This document shows, one piece after another, positions 1 to 8,614 of a stretch of DNA of 64,000 nucleotides. The position numbers were made by a program, and so were the translations under genes. Under the pieces are notes generated by a model. It ran no database searches. It was not told where the DNA came from and saw only the letters and a list, made by a program, of their open reading frames with translations. The DNA comes from G965218495 sp965262785. Its GTDB lineage: Bacteria > Bacteroidota > Rhodothermia > Rhodothermales > Bin80. Every line of letters begins with the position of its first letter. Position 1 is the first letter of the stretch. The stretch is taken from NCBI GenBank assembly GCA_965262785.1, contig OZ253559.1:372001-436000 (forward strand). Reading direction: 5' to 3'.

Positions 1-2
1 AT

Positions 3-143
3 CCCACGGGGTTGGGCGAACCTGCATTCCCACCGGTATTCGGAGCCCTTGCCAACGCGTTGTATAGGGCGACTGGAAAGCGGATTTACGACCAACCGTT
101 TGCGCCTCAGATTGAAGCGCACATGGAAGGGGCAGGGGGATAG
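3..143 (+). CDS. Molybdopterin-dependent aldehyde/isoquinoline oxidoreductase, large subunit (C-terminal end only)
   Basis: The window opens inside this gene. The frame starting at base 3 stays open to a TAG at 141-143 and encodes about 46 residues that include GLGEPAFPPVFGALANALY and RATGKRIYDQPF. This GEPA-PP-ALANA-ATGKRI pattern is the usual C-terminal signature of the molybdopterin-binding subunit of the xanthine dehydrogenase/isoquinoline 1-oxidoreductase (IorB, PaoC-like) family. Such enzymes hydroxylate aldehydes or N-heterocycles with a molybdenum cofactor. The exact substrate cannot be told from the tail, and the catalytic domains lie outside the window. Confidence 0.75.
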   Translation, partial: PTGLGEPAFPPVFGALANALYRATGKRIYDQPFAPQIEAHMEGAGG

Positions 144-501
144 AGTCACAATGCATCAGTCCATTGACATCGAGTGTAAGAACGATGAGGAGTGCAGGCC
201 TTGCCTATGCGTTTACCGGAACTACGGGCAAACAATCCAGTCGAGTGCCGGACCATGGAACATGCCTTGCCCAGTGACGGGCATAGCGCGTATTCCGATG
301 AATTCGCGCACCTGAAATTGGTAACCGAGTCGAGTGGGTAGCAGGGGTCCCAGCGATCTTCTGCGGCGCAGGCTGTCAGGTAGCCTCAAGCGGGATGACC
401 TGGCCCATTCGGTAGCGCGCATGACAGGCCACCTCGATCCACCGCGCATTGCGCAGCAACAGAAAGTTGTTGCCTTGCCGTGCAGTGACGCCACGCGTTA
501 G
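144..501. other. Gene-poor stretch
   Basis: Short open frames occur on both strands, but none resembles a known family or has a convincing start. The downstream ends of two convergent genes (the oxidoreductase tail and tRNA-Ser/frr) bound it. I see no clear hairpin with a T-run. Confidence 0.4.
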
Positions 502-589
502 CGGAGAGGGAGGGATTCGAACCCTCGGTACCCGCTCAGGGTACACTCGCTTTCCAGGCGAGCCCGTTCGGCCGCTCCGGCACCTCTCC
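502..589 (-). tRNA. tRNA-Ser (anticodon GGA)
   Basis: On the minus strand the acceptor stem GGAGAGG (583-589) pairs with CCTCTCC (503-509), followed by discriminator G at 502. The anticodon arm reads CTCGC-CTGGAAA-GCGAG, giving anticodon GGA for UCC/UCU serine codons. A long variable arm built from GTACCCTGAGCGGGTACC and a T arm GAGGGTTCGAATCCCTC confirm a class II serine tRNA. CCA is not encoded. It lies only 2 bases after the frr stop codon. Confidence 0.95.
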
Positions 590-591
590 GG

Positions 592-1161
592 CTAAATTGC
601 CATAATGGCATCCTCCTTCAAGCGGAGAACGCCGTCAATCTTTTTTACGTAGCTATTGGTCTCGTCTTGCAGGCGATCGTCCGCCATATAGCGCATGTCT
701 TCCGACAGCTTTTCCTCTTCCTGCGTCGATTTGACGTCGTCCCGGGCATGGCGCCTGATGTTGCGGATGGCGATCTTCGCTTCCTCACCCAAGCGGCGCG
801 CGCTCTTCACGAGTTCCCGCCTGCGCTCTTCGGTCAGCGGCGGGACCGGTACGCGGATAAGCGCCCCGTCATTGGACGGGTTTAAACCCAGGTTACAGCT
901 CAAGATGGCCTTTTCCACCAGCCGCAAGGTTGCGCGGTCCCACGGCTGGACGACAAGCAGGTCGGCCTGCGGTGCGGTAACCGAAGCCAAGTGGCTCAGC
1001 GGCATCACCCGGTCGTACGCGTGTACCTTCACATCGGCCAGCATTAGAGGTGACGCGCGGCCCGCACGAATGCCCTGCAGCTTGGCCTTGAGGTCCCTAA
1101 TGGTCCGGTCCATCCGGTCCCGGGCATCCTCCAGGATCAATTCCAGCATCTCGTCAAGCAT
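592..1161 (-). CDS. frr: Ribosome recycling factor
   Basis: This gene encodes 189 aa; the family is usually about 185. RRF binds the post-termination ribosome and, with EF-G, splits it so that the subunits can be reused. The N-terminal helix (DRMDRTIRDLKAKLQGIRAGRASP) and the C-terminal helical segment (RRRELVKSARRLGEEAKIAIRNIRR, then DDVK) are the two conserved parts of the long three-helix bundle. It is the last gene of the minus-strand block rpsB-tsf-pyrH-frr, 18 bases after pyrH, so it is probably cotranscribed with it. The start ATG at 1159-1161 is supported by one of the few strong Shine-Dalgarno sites in this window. Confidence 0.97.
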   Translation of the reverse strand: MLDEMLELILEDARDRMDRTIRDLKAKLQGIRAGRASPLMLADVKVHAYDRVMPLSHLASVTAPQADLLVVQPWDRATLRLVEKAILSCNLGLNPSNDGALIRVPVPPLTEERRRELVKSARRLGEEAKIAIRNIRRHARDDVKSTQEEEKLSEDMRYMADDRLQDETNSYVKKIDGVLRLKEDAIMAI

Positions 1162-1173
1162 GGAGGTACCTCC
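1162..1173 (-). promoter_or_regulatory. frr ribosome binding site inside a perfect palindrome
   Basis: Reading on the minus strand, GGAGGTACCTCC directly abuts the frr ATG. The first GGAGG lies 7 bases before the start codon, a good Shine-Dalgarno position. The second half is its exact complement, so the site is a 12-bp palindrome. Neighbouring genes mostly lack such a motif. Whether the palindrome regulates translation is speculation. Confidence 0.5.
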
Positions 1174-1179
1174 AGGGCC

Positions 1180-1911
1180 CTAGGTTTCCCAGTGGACCAG
1201 CGTGCCTACGTGCTCTCCCTGCACAATGCGAAGCAGGCTACCGCCAGTATTAACGTCAAAAACGATGATCGGCAGCTTAGACTCCTCGCAAAGTGTAAAT
1301 GCCGTCATGTCCATTACACGCAAGCCTCTCCGAATAACTTCTTCTCCCGAGATGTGCTCGTAATGCTCGGCATCGATGTCTATCTCGGGATCCGCAGAAA
1401 AAATCCCGTTTACGCGGGTACCCTTGATGAGGACCTCCGCATCAATTTCGAGCGCCCTGAGGGCGGCTGCTGTGTCCGTAGTAAAGTACGGACTGCCTGT
1501 GCCGCTTCCAAAAATGACGACCCGGCCTTTTTCCAGATGTCGGAGTGCCCGGCGGCGAATAAAGGGCTCCGCAATCTGCTCCATGACGATGCTGGACAGC
1601 AGCCGCGTCTGCAAGCCGCGCTGCTCCAACGCATCTTGGAGCGCCATGGCATTGATCATCGTCGAAAGCATGCCCATATAGTCGCTCATGGCGCGGGTCA
1701 TGTCCGCAGACGCCTCGCGGACGCCGCGGTAAATGTTGCCGCCACCGATGACCAACGCTACTTCAACTCCTGCAGAGACCACGCTGGAAATCTCCCGCGC
1801 ATAGCGCTGCAGGACTTCCTTGTCGATTCCGAAGGACTGCCCGCCAAGTAAGGCTGCACCGCTAAACTTGACCAGAATGCGGCGGTAAGCAGGGCCGGGC
1901 TTGGTTTCCAA
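1180..1911 (-). CDS. pyrH: UMP kinase
   Basis: This gene encodes 243 aa, normal for bacterial UMP kinase, which phosphorylates UMP to UDP in pyrimidine nucleotide synthesis. It belongs to the amino acid kinase fold. The N-terminal phosphate loop (ILVKFSGAALLGGQSFGID), the glycine-rich VALVIGGGNIYRG segment, the FGSGTGSPYFTTDTAAALRA segment and the late MDMTAFTLCEE segment are all present and in order. It sits between tsf (36 bases upstream) and frr (18 bases downstream), the standard bacterial order. No defects are seen. Confidence 0.97.
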   Translation of the reverse strand: METKPGPAYRRILVKFSGAALLGGQSFGIDKEVLQRYAREISSVVSAGVEVALVIGGGNIYRGVREASADMTRAMSDYMGMLSTMINAMALQDALEQRGLQTRLLSSIVMEQIAEPFIRRRALRHLEKGRVVIFGSGTGSPYFTTDTAAALRALEIDAEVLIKGTRVNGIFSADPEIDIDAEHYEHISGEEVIRRGLRVMDMTAFTLCEESKLPIIVFDVNTGGSLLRIVQGEHVGTLVHWET

Positions 1912-1947
1912 GGGGATGGCGTTTCTAGGCTGCCCGGTATTGTCGGG

Positions 1948-2778
1948 CTATCCTCCGAGCTGGTAACGGACAAACTTGCGAAGCTCGACCCCTGCCTGAT
2001 TCAAGATGTCACGTACGCGGAGGGAGGCATCCTTGACAAATGGCTGCTCCACCAGGACGTTGTCTTTGAAATACCGCTCAAGTTTGCCGTGGGCGATACG
2101 ATCCAGGATTCTCTCCGGCTTACCCTCGTTGCGTGCCGCCTCCCGGGCGATCTCCATCTCCTTCTCCTGCACCTCCTGGGGCACTTCCGATCGGAAAGCA
2201 GCTACGGGATTAAGCGCAGCCACCTGCATGGCCACATCGCGACCGGTCTTCTGAACCTGGCCGTTGCCGGAAAGCTCTACCATCACCCCAAGACGTGCAC
2301 CCGGGTGGACATAGGCTACCACATAGCCGGCCTGGCTCTCCAGGACCGTGAAGCGGCGGATGCCCATCTTTTCGCCGATCTTGCCGGTAAGCTCTGTCAG
2401 GCCCTGTGCCACAGTGAGGCCTCTAGCGTACTCCAGTGCCATGACTGCATCAAGATGGGATGGCTTGGACTCCAAAATCAGGTGTGCCACGGCATCCGCA
2501 AAGGCGGCAAATTCACTATTGCGGGCTACAAAGTCGGTCTCGCAGTTAATTTCCACCATGATGCCCGTACGGCCGTTCCCGCTGATCTTGGTCACGACCA
2601 AGCCCTGAAGGGCCTCCTTCTCCGCGCGCTTGGCGGCTACCTTCTGGCCTTTCTTGCGGAGCAAGTCAATAGCGGCCTCGAAGTCGCCCCCGGTTTCGGT
2701 AAGCGCACGCTTGCAGTCCATCATCCCGGCCCCGGTCATGCCTCGAAGCCTCTTCACCTCTTTAGCAGAAATCGCCAT
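1948..2778 (-). CDS. tsf: Translation elongation factor Ts
   Basis: This gene encodes 276 aa. EF-Ts is the nucleotide exchange factor that regenerates EF-Tu-GTP. The N-terminal UBA-like domain with KRLRGMTGAGMMDCKRAL and the core-domain signature EINCETDFVARNSEF are both present, with the C-terminal dimerisation part (EQPFVKDASLRVRDIL) following. It starts 11 bases after rpsB, matching the universal rpsB-tsf pair. No Shine-Dalgarno motif is visible before the ATG, as for most genes here. Confidence 0.97.
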   Translation of the reverse strand: MAISAKEVKRLRGMTGAGMMDCKRALTETGGDFEAAIDLLRKKGQKVAAKRAEKEALQGLVVTKISGNGRTGIMVEINCETDFVARNSEFAAFADAVAHLILESKPSHLDAVMALEYARGLTVAQGLTELTGKIGEKMGIRRFTVLESQAGYVVAYVHPGARLGVMVELSGNGQVQKTGRDVAMQVAALNPVAAFRSEVPQEVQEKEMEIAREAARNEGKPERILDRIAHGKLERYFKDNVLVEQPFVKDASLRVRDILNQAGVELRKFVRYQLGG

Positions 2779-2789
2779 AACTCTGACTA

Positions 2790-3644
2790 TTAGGACGCCG
2801 CAACTCTTTTTCGCTCACGGCGGGTTTTGCGTTCCGGGCTGGCGTCGGTCTTCTGTTCTGTGCGCTGGTCCCTTGTGCGTTTCTCTTTTTCCATCCTGCG
2901 TGTTTTGACCTCGATCTCGTGTTGCTTCTTGCCCTCGCCCACCGCACTTGCTATCGTTGACGTAATGAGCGCTATGGACGCGTGTGCATCATCGTTGCAC
3001 GGAATCACATGATCGACCAGGTCCGGGTCACAGTTGCTGTCGGCCATCGCGATAATTGGAATGCCGAGCTTACGCGCTTCAGCCACCGCGATGTGTTCCC
3101 GGCGGACGTCCACGACAAACAGTGCTCCGGGCATGCGTGACATAGAGGCAATGCCGCTGAGGTTTCGCTCAAGTTTTGCCCGCTCGCGCCCCTTCATGAG
3201 GCGTTCCTTCTTCTTCAGCTGATCCAGCGTGCCGTCCTGCTCCATCTTCCCGAGATCTTCCATACGCCGGATGCTCTTGCGGATCGTCTGGAAATTCGTC
3301 AGCGTGCCGCCCAGCCACCGCTCGACCACATACGGGGAGTCGCATCGCAGGGCGCACTCGCGCACCGCGCCCTTGGACTGCTTCTTGGTGCCGACGAACA
3401 GGATGGCTTTGCCTTGCTTGGCCAGGCGAGCTGCGGCATCGGCGGCTTTTTCAAGCAACGCCTGCGTCTGGACCAAATCGATGATATGGATCTTGTTGCG
3501 CTCCATAAAGATGTAGGGGCGCATCTTTGGATTCCACCGGCTGGAAAGGTGCCCAAAGTGCGTACCTGCACGCAGCAGTTCATCGATCTGGACGCGAAAC
3601 TTGCGCTCCGGCTTAGCGGAGGTTAATTCTTCCATGGAGGGCAT
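2790..3644 (-). CDS. rpsB: 30S ribosomal protein S2
   Basis: This gene encodes 284 aa, longer than the roughly 240 aa of E. coli S2. The core has the family signatures GTHFGHLSSRWNPKMRPYIF near the N-terminus, LFVGTKKQSK, ERWLGGTLTNF, and later PGALFVVDVRREH and GIPIIAMADSNCDPDLVDH. After about residue 225 comes a highly charged Lys/Arg/Glu-rich tail of some 45 residues, a lineage-specific extension that may contact rRNA. It leads the rpsB-tsf-pyrH-frr block. The ATG chosen gives MPSMEELTS; a second ATG three codons later is also possible. Confidence 0.96.
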   Translation of the reverse strand: MPSMEELTSAKPERKFRVQIDELLRAGTHFGHLSSRWNPKMRPYIFMERNKIHIIDLVQTQALLEKAADAAARLAKQGKAILFVGTKKQSKGAVRECALRCDSPYVVERWLGGTLTNFQTIRKSIRRMEDLGKMEQDGTLDQLKKKERLMKGRERAKLERNLSGIASMSRMPGALFVVDVRREHIAVAEARKLGIPIIAMADSNCDPDLVDHVIPCNDDAHASIALITSTIASAVGEGKKQHEIEVKTRRMEKEKRTRDQRTEQKTDASPERKTRRERKRVAAS

Positions 3645-3732
3645 TCGGGTTGAGCCTCTACTATCGTCACATGCACAGGCAAAACCTTGCGGTCACCCTG
3701 CCTGACATCGGACAGTATGCGGGGTTAAAAAG

Positions 3733-4128
3733 CTAACGTTTGGAGAATTGGAATCGTTTACGTGCCTTGGGGCGCCCATACTTCTTGCGCTCCACCATGC
3801 GCGAGTCACGGGTCAAGAAGCCTGCGTCGCGCAGCGGTTTACGAAACTCCTCGCCCACCTTGAGAAGGGCACGCGCAATGCCCAGGCGGATTGCCTCGGC
3901 CTGCCCAGTGAGGCCGCCACCGTGAACATTCACGACCAGGTCGTAGCTGCCCAGCGTGCCGGTGACCGTAAAGGGCGACAAGAGTGTGCGCCGCCGCACC
4001 TCCGTGGCGAAGTACTGCTCCAACGGGCGCCGGTTGATCAGAACTGCTCCCTTGCCGGGGCGCAGATACACGCGAGCGGTAGAGGTCTTGCGCCGTCCAA
4101 CAGCGCCGTACTGCGTTACGGTGGCCAT
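3733..4128 (-). CDS. rpsI: 30S ribosomal protein S9
   Basis: This gene encodes 131 aa, typical of S9. It begins with the conserved YGAVGRRKTSTARVYLRPGKG and carries the GGGLTGQAEAIRLGIARAL motif. It ends with the basic tail KKYGRPKARKRFQFSKR, whose last residues in the family reach the P-site tRNA. It follows rplM by 6 bases, the usual L13-S9 pair, and precedes rpsB after an 88-base gap. Confidence 0.97.
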   Translation of the reverse strand: MATVTQYGAVGRRKTSTARVYLRPGKGAVLINRRPLEQYFATEVRRRTLLSPFTVTGTLGSYDLVVNVHGGGLTGQAEAIRLGIARALLKVGEEFRKPLRDAGFLTRDSRMVERKKYGRPKARKRFQFSKR

Positions 4129-4134
4129 AATCTG

Positions 4135-4578
4135 CTATAGTTCGAGGACCTGCGGCTGCTGTGCCTGATGCGGGTGGCTATTGCCCGTGTACAGTTTGAG
4201 TTTCTTTAGCATTTGCCGTCCAAGGGGGCCCTTGGGCAACATACCCTTGACGGCGTGCCGCACCAAGTGCTCAGGGCGGCGTCGACGCATCTCCTTCGCC
4301 GTGCGCGAATGTAGCCCGCCCGGGTAACCGCTGTAGCGGTAATAGCGCTTGTCGTTCTCCTTGTTGCCCGTGAAACGCACGCACTCTGCGTTGACGATGA
4401 TGACGAAGTCACCCGTGTCAACGTGGGGCGTAAACTGCGGTTTGTGCTTGCCGCGCAAAATGGTTGCGACCTGCGACGCCAGGCGACCTACGACCTTCTG
4501 CTGCGCATCAATAACGTACCAGGCACGCTTGATGTCGGCTGCCCGGGCACTCCTGGTTTTATAGCTCCGAATGTCCAT
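4135..4578 (-). CDS. rplM: 50S ribosomal protein L13
   Basis: This gene encodes 147 aa from the ATG at 4576-4578 (MDIRSYKTRSARAADI). The open frame runs 22 codons further upstream, but the family length and conserved N-terminus support this internal start. Signature segments are WYVIDAQQKVVGRLASQVA, GDFVIIVNAECVRFTGNK, YRYSGYPGGL and GMLPKGPLGRQMLKKLKLY. L13 is an early-assembly protein of the large subunit. It is the first gene of the rplM-rpsI pair. Confidence 0.96.
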   Translation of the reverse strand: MDIRSYKTRSARAADIKRAWYVIDAQQKVVGRLASQVATILRGKHKPQFTPHVDTGDFVIIVNAECVRFTGNKENDKRYYRYSGYPGGLHSRTAKEMRRRRPEHLVRHAVKGMLPKGPLGRQMLKKLKLYTGNSHPHQAQQPQVLEL

Positions 4579-4667
4579 AATCTGCACGCGGATCCGTGGG
4601 TAGCACAGTGAAACGGCCCCCAGCAGTGGAATGTTCGCGTGCACACAGAATCTTTACCCGATCTTGA

Positions 4668-5819
4668 TCAGACGTACGTGCTCAGCATGACAGGCATGAG
4701 CAGCATCATGAGCATAACGCCGGGCTCGTTGGCCGACGGTCGCACGGTGCCGGCTCGGTTGGGGTCGCCCACCTCAAAGATGACCTCATGACTCTCCAGG
4801 TGCTGGAGTACACCAAGGAGATACGCCGAACTGTAGGCCATTGTCAACTTGCCGGACCCGTCTGCGATGTCGGTAAATTCGCATGGGATCGTTTCAAATG
4901 CAGAGTGGGCGCGCTCGATGTCCTCGGCGCTGATCTTCAGGGAGTCGCTGTCGATGTCAAGGCGGACCTGTTTTGCGTTGGAACCTGCAAAGAGTGATAT
5001 GCGGCGCGCAGCTGCCCAAAACAACTCGCGTTCGACGCGGATCGTCCGGTCGTTGTTTTTCGGGATGACGCGCTCGTAGCTGGGAAACGGTGCGTCAATG
5101 ATGCGCGCGATGAGGGTTGAGGTGCCAAAATCAAACGAAGTGTGCTTCTTGTCCACGGTCACCTTGCAGGAATCCCCCCCCGACAGCCGGCTGATCCCCT
5201 TTAGCGCAGTGGCGGGGACAACCGTCTTTAGTGTTTCAGAACACGGCACACCCAGGCACTTGAACATTACCAGCCGCAGGCTGTCGGTGCCAACGATCCT
5301 GAGATGGTCTTCTTCGAGCTGAAACAGGATCCCCGACATCGCACTGCGAGCCTTCTGCTTGGATACGGCGAAGCTGGCTTTTTCCACTGCCTTTGCCAGC
5401 AGCTCCCGCGAAATTTCGAATTGATGCTGCTCAGCCTCCAGCTTAGGCGCCGCCGGGAAGTCTCCCCCATCATGCCCGGACATGGTGTATTTGCCCTGAT
5501 CGGTCTTGATGTTGAGTGAAAAGTGCGGCATAAACTCGAATTCAACCGGCACATCGCCCAGGTTCCTCACCGTCTGCAGGAGGTACGCCGACGGGGCGGC
5601 GATACGCATGGGTGGGCCGCCTGCTGCGTCGTGAAACTGCACCGGCACTCGCTCGATTATGGTGTTGTCCAGGTCCGACGCCGTAAGACTGAGTTGGCCG
5701 CGCGCGTCCCGCTCGAACAGGATGCAATTCAGTATCGGCATCGTGGTCTTCAGCGGCAGCGCAGTGGAAACGCTGTCGAGCGCCTTGGCGAGTACCTTAC
5801 TGTTGGTTGAGAATTTCAT
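4668..5819 (-). CDS. dnaN: DNA polymerase III beta subunit (sliding clamp)
   Basis: This gene encodes 383 aa, in the usual range for DnaN. The clamp is a dimeric ring of three repeated domains per subunit that tethers the polymerase to DNA. The start MKFSTNSKVLAKALDSVSTALPLKTTMPIL and the final YLLGVLQHLESHEVIFEVGDPNRAGTVRP with a terminal LMPVML-type segment are typical. It lies directly downstream of dnaA on the same strand, the classical dnaA-dnaN arrangement next to the origin, with a gap of about 90 bases. Confidence 0.97.
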   Translation of the reverse strand: MKFSTNSKVLAKALDSVSTALPLKTTMPILNCILFERDARGQLSLTASDLDNTIIERVPVQFHDAAGGPPMRIAAPSAYLLQTVRNLGDVPVEFEFMPHFSLNIKTDQGKYTMSGHDGGDFPAAPKLEAEQHQFEISRELLAKAVEKASFAVSKQKARSAMSGILFQLEEDHLRIVGTDSLRLVMFKCLGVPCSETLKTVVPATALKGISRLSGGDSCKVTVDKKHTSFDFGTSTLIARIIDAPFPSYERVIPKNNDRTIRVERELFWAAARRISLFAGSNAKQVRLDIDSDSLKISAEDIERAHSAFETIPCEFTDIADGSGKLTMAYSSAYLLGVLQHLESHEVIFEVGDPNRAGTVRPSANEPGVMLMMLLMPVMLSTYV

Positions 5820-5912
5820 GAGTCCGCACAGAAGTTCACTGCAAACTTAAGCAAAAACAGGGCTTGCTGACACGTCCGCGGCGACTGCGCGAGGCTTCGA
5901 CGACGAGCTGCG

Positions 5913-7355
5913 TCACGTGCTGTCGATCAGGCACTGGCGGATCTGATCCACCATCTCGCGATACTGCGGATTTGTTTCCATCTGATTGCTTACGCTCCGA
6001 TTCGCGTAGATCACCGTAGAATGATCGCGCCCTCCGAACTGTAAACCGATGGTCTTCAAGGAATTCTGCGTGAGTTCTTTGCAAAAGAACATGGCAATCT
6101 GCCTTGGCTGCACAACTTCGCGCTTGCGCGTCTTGGCACGCACCAGATCCTGGTCCATGTCAAAATATTCGCAGACGATCTGCTGGATACGGTCAATGGA
6201 CAGGCTCGCTGGCCGGTAATGGATGAGGTCCTTGAGCGCAGCCTTGGCCATGGTCATGTCGACTTCATCGGTCTGCAGCGTCGAAAGCGCCATAAGGCGC
6301 ACCAAGGCTCCTTCCAGCTCACGGATGTTGCTCTTGACGTTGCGGGCCATATAGTCGATCACATCCGGCGGCAGATCGAGCCCTTCATCAGCGGCCTTGC
6401 GGTACAAGATCGCCAGGCGTGTCTCCAGCTCCGGCACCTGCAGGTCAGCGGTAAGGCCCCACCCGAAGCGTGACAGCAGTCGCGCCTCTATCCCCTTGAT
6501 TTCACTAGGCGGCCTGTCGGCGGACAGGATAATCTGCTTTCCAATCTGGTGCAGTTCGTTGAAGACGTGGAAAAATTCTTCCTGGGTCTTTTCTTTACCG
6601 CCAAAAAACTGTACGTCGTCGATGATCAGGACATCGATGCTCCGGTAGAATTTGGAAAAGCGGCTGATCTCGTTCTGCTGGATTGCGTGCACGAAGTCAT
6701 TCGTGAAGCGCTCGCTGGACAGAAAGCGGATACGCTTTGAAGCGTCGTTGGCCAGGACGCCGTTGCCGATGGCTTGGATCAGGTGGGTCTTGCCGAGCCC
6801 TACGCCCCCGTAAATCAGAAACGGGTTAAAGGAGGTCCCCCCCGGGTTCTTCGCGATGGCCAGTGCAGCACTGCGAGCCAGCCGGTTGCAGTCCCCTTCG
6901 ATGAAGTTGTCGAAAGTGTAGTTCTTGTTGAGCTTGGGGTCCACCGCCACCAAAGGTGGAGTGGTTACAGCCTGTGAAGGGGCCGCGGCGCGTGGCTCAG
7001 CCACGGTAGGCATGCGAAAACCGGGTCCGCTGCCCTTGGACGGGCGCGCCGGCAACCGCATGGAATCACTGTCGCCGCTATCCTCCTGCTCAACGATAAT
7101 GACCTTGTAGTACAACCGCGATTCGGGACCGAGGATCTTGGCGATAGTCGTGTTAAGCAGCTTGTAGTAGTGCTCCTCGAGCCATTCGTAGAAGAAGCGG
7201 CTAGGCAGCTCTACGGTGAAACGAATCTCCTCATCGTTCTGGACCAGATCAACGGGCTTGATGGGAGCGAACCAAGCTTGGAAGCTGGAGCCGTTGATGT
7301 TGTCCTGAATGATCTCCAGGCAGGACTGCCAGGCTTCAGTAGGGGTGGGGAGCAT
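5913..7355 (-). CDS. dnaA: Chromosomal replication initiator DnaA
   Basis: This gene encodes 480 aa. Domain I is at residues 1 to about 90 (AWQSCLEIIQDNINGSSFQAWF), followed by a Pro/Ala-rich linker. The AAA+ domain carries Walker A GGVGLGKTHLIQAIGNG, Walker B VLIIDDVQFFGGKEKTQEEF and the sensor motif RLLSRFGWGL. The C-terminal DNA-binding domain has KTRKREVVQPRQIAMFF and the DnaA-box reader GGRDHSTVIYA. Gene order with dnaN and the divergent gene across an AT-rich gap place it at the origin. No Shine-Dalgarno motif is visible. Confidence 0.98.
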   Translation of the reverse strand: MLPTPTEAWQSCLEIIQDNINGSSFQAWFAPIKPVDLVQNDEEIRFTVELPSRFFYEWLEEHYYKLLNTTIAKILGPESRLYYKVIIVEQEDSGDSDSMRLPARPSKGSGPGFRMPTVAEPRAAAPSQAVTTPPLVAVDPKLNKNYTFDNFIEGDCNRLARSAALAIAKNPGGTSFNPFLIYGGVGLGKTHLIQAIGNGVLANDASKRIRFLSSERFTNDFVHAIQQNEISRFSKFYRSIDVLIIDDVQFFGGKEKTQEEFFHVFNELHQIGKQIILSADRPPSEIKGIEARLLSRFGWGLTADLQVPELETRLAILYRKAADEGLDLPPDVIDYMARNVKSNIRELEGALVRLMALSTLQTDEVDMTMAKAALKDLIHYRPASLSIDRIQQIVCEYFDMDQDLVRAKTRKREVVQPRQIAMFFCKELTQNSLKTIGLQFGGRDHSTVIYANRSVSNQMETNPQYREMVDQIRQCLIDST

Positions 7356-7499
7356 ACAGTAGGCTACGGTTCAGGCCGTCGTTCTGTGCCAACGGCCTGA
7401 CAAGATACGATGTCCATATAAGCAGATTCCAAGAGGTAATGCGCCGCGGTGAAGCCCGGCAGTCCGGCACCACGACGCGAATGACCAAGAGCCCGTCTA

Positions 7500-7780
7500 T
7501 TTCGCGCGCGGCAACGGTTGCTTATGCCAAAATAAAGCTTTAGTCGGACAGGGCGGTGACAACTTGTCCACATTGTAGCCGTGTAGATGCAACCGCGCAG
7601 CGCCCACAAGACACGTGGCAGTTGCAAGATACTCACAAGTAACTAACAGATATAAGTACTTCAGTAGTAATAGCTTAGGATTGTTTTGGACTTTACGAAT
7701 AATCCTTCACATAACGGTAACAATGTAGCAACGTCGCTTTTTGGTATCGCGACCGGGTTATGCACAATTTGTCCACTGCG
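7500..7780. other. Probable chromosomal replication origin (oriC)
   Basis: The gap between dnaA (minus) and the plus-strand yceD-rpmF genes is the point where gene direction reverses. It holds one perfect DnaA box consensus TTATGCACA (7758-7766), near matches TTGTCCACA (7564-7572) and TTGTCCACT (7769-7777), and a relaxed TTATGCCAA (7522-7530). Between them lies a strikingly AT-rich segment, about 7640-7725, in an otherwise GC-rich region, a candidate unwinding element. Exact limits are an estimate. Confidence 0.65.
7758..7766 (+). promoter_or_regulatory. DnaA box
   Basis: TTATGCACA matches the TTATNCACA consensus exactly. It lies in the dnaA-yceD intergenic region, 3 bases before a weaker box-like TTGTCCACT. 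Confidence 0.65.
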
Positions 7781-7882
7781 CAAAAAGGCCCATTGGCTAT
7801 GGACTGCCGGGGGCACCTGCCAGGACAGCGCAGGGCGCGCGGATGCGGAACACCGGCCGCAAGTGGCTGTTTACCGCGCGCT

Positions 7883-8362
7883 ATGGATATGGACATGCAG
7901 ACCGTCGACCCGGTTGCGGGCACGTGTTGCCGTTTCACGCCCGAACCTCAGGCTCTGGATCTGGATCCTGCGGAATTCACAGGCATACAGATAGACGTGC
8001 ACGTGGTGCGTGAAGGCGGTAATCTGGTGCTGTCGGTTGCGGCCTCCGCCGACGTCCGATTGGCCTGTGACCGAACGCTGGACGTGTACTCCACGGGTGT
8101 GTCCGGCTCGTGCCGTATTTTGCTGCAGCCCCATGGCGCCGAGGCGAGTGAGCACGGTTACGACGAAGCGATAAATCTTCAGCCATTGCAGCGTCAGGTT
8201 GATGTGGCGAGTGTGGCAAGGGATACGCTCATGCTGGCGGTACCGGTCCGCAAGGTGGCACCGCGTGCCCGAAACATTGACCTTCAGCGTGAATTCGGTG
8301 CTCCTGAACCCACTATCGCGCAGCATTGGGCGCCGCTGCGCCACCTTCATTCCGATCCCTGA
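7883..8362 (+). CDS. YceD/DUF177 family protein
   Basis: This gene encodes about 159 aa from the ATG at 7883; nearby ATGs at 7889 and 7895 and upstream in-frame codons are possible. The pattern of a hydrophobic beta-rich N-terminal half, the phrase LSVAASADVRLACDRTL, and an acidic or aliphatic later segment (INLQPLQRQVDVASVARDTLMLAVPV) fits DUF177/YceD. This family is linked in bacteria to 23S rRNA accumulation and almost always precedes rpmF, as here with a 6-base gap. The assignment rests on weak sequence similarity plus strong synteny. Confidence 0.7.
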   Translation: MDMDMQTVDPVAGTCCRFTPEPQALDLDPAEFTGIQIDVHVVREGGNLVLSVAASADVRLACDRTLDVYSTGVSGSCRILLQPHGAEASEHGYDEAINLQPLQRQVDVASVARDTLMLAVPVRKVAPRARNIDLQREFGAPEPTIAQHWAPLRHLHSDP

Positions 8363-8368
8363 CTGATC

Positions 8369-8560
8369 ATGGCTCATCCTAAGCGCAAGCATTCCAAGGC
8401 TCGTACGCGAACGCGCCGCAGTGTGTACTATGGCGGACTTTCCCGCCCGGACACGATGCAGTGTGAAAATTGCGGCAGTGCGAAGCTGCGCCATCGCGTA
8501 TGTCCAAGCTGCGGCACGTACCGCGGGCGACAGATAGTTGAAGCCCAGGAAGCCGCGTAG
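8369..8560 (+). CDS. rpmF: 50S ribosomal protein L32
   Basis: This gene encodes 63 aa. It starts MAHPKRKHSKARTRTRRS and carries a zinc-ribbon pair CENCGS and CPSCGTYRG, so it is the zinc-binding C+ form of L32. It lies between yceD and plsX in the conserved yceD-rpmF-plsX-fabH order that couples ribosome and fatty acid synthesis genes. Confidence 0.97.
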   Translation: MAHPKRKHSKARTRTRRSVYYGGLSRPDTMQCENCGSAKLRHRVCPSCGTYRGRQIVEAQEAA

Positions 8561-8614
8561 TGTCCGGCTACTGCCGCGGCCGCTGGTCGCTTTCGTTGTA
8601 GGCTAGGAATACCG

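Noticed and set aside
49..315. 88-aa plus-strand frame
   Set aside because: It overlaps the oxidoreductase tail in another frame and has no recognisable sequence.
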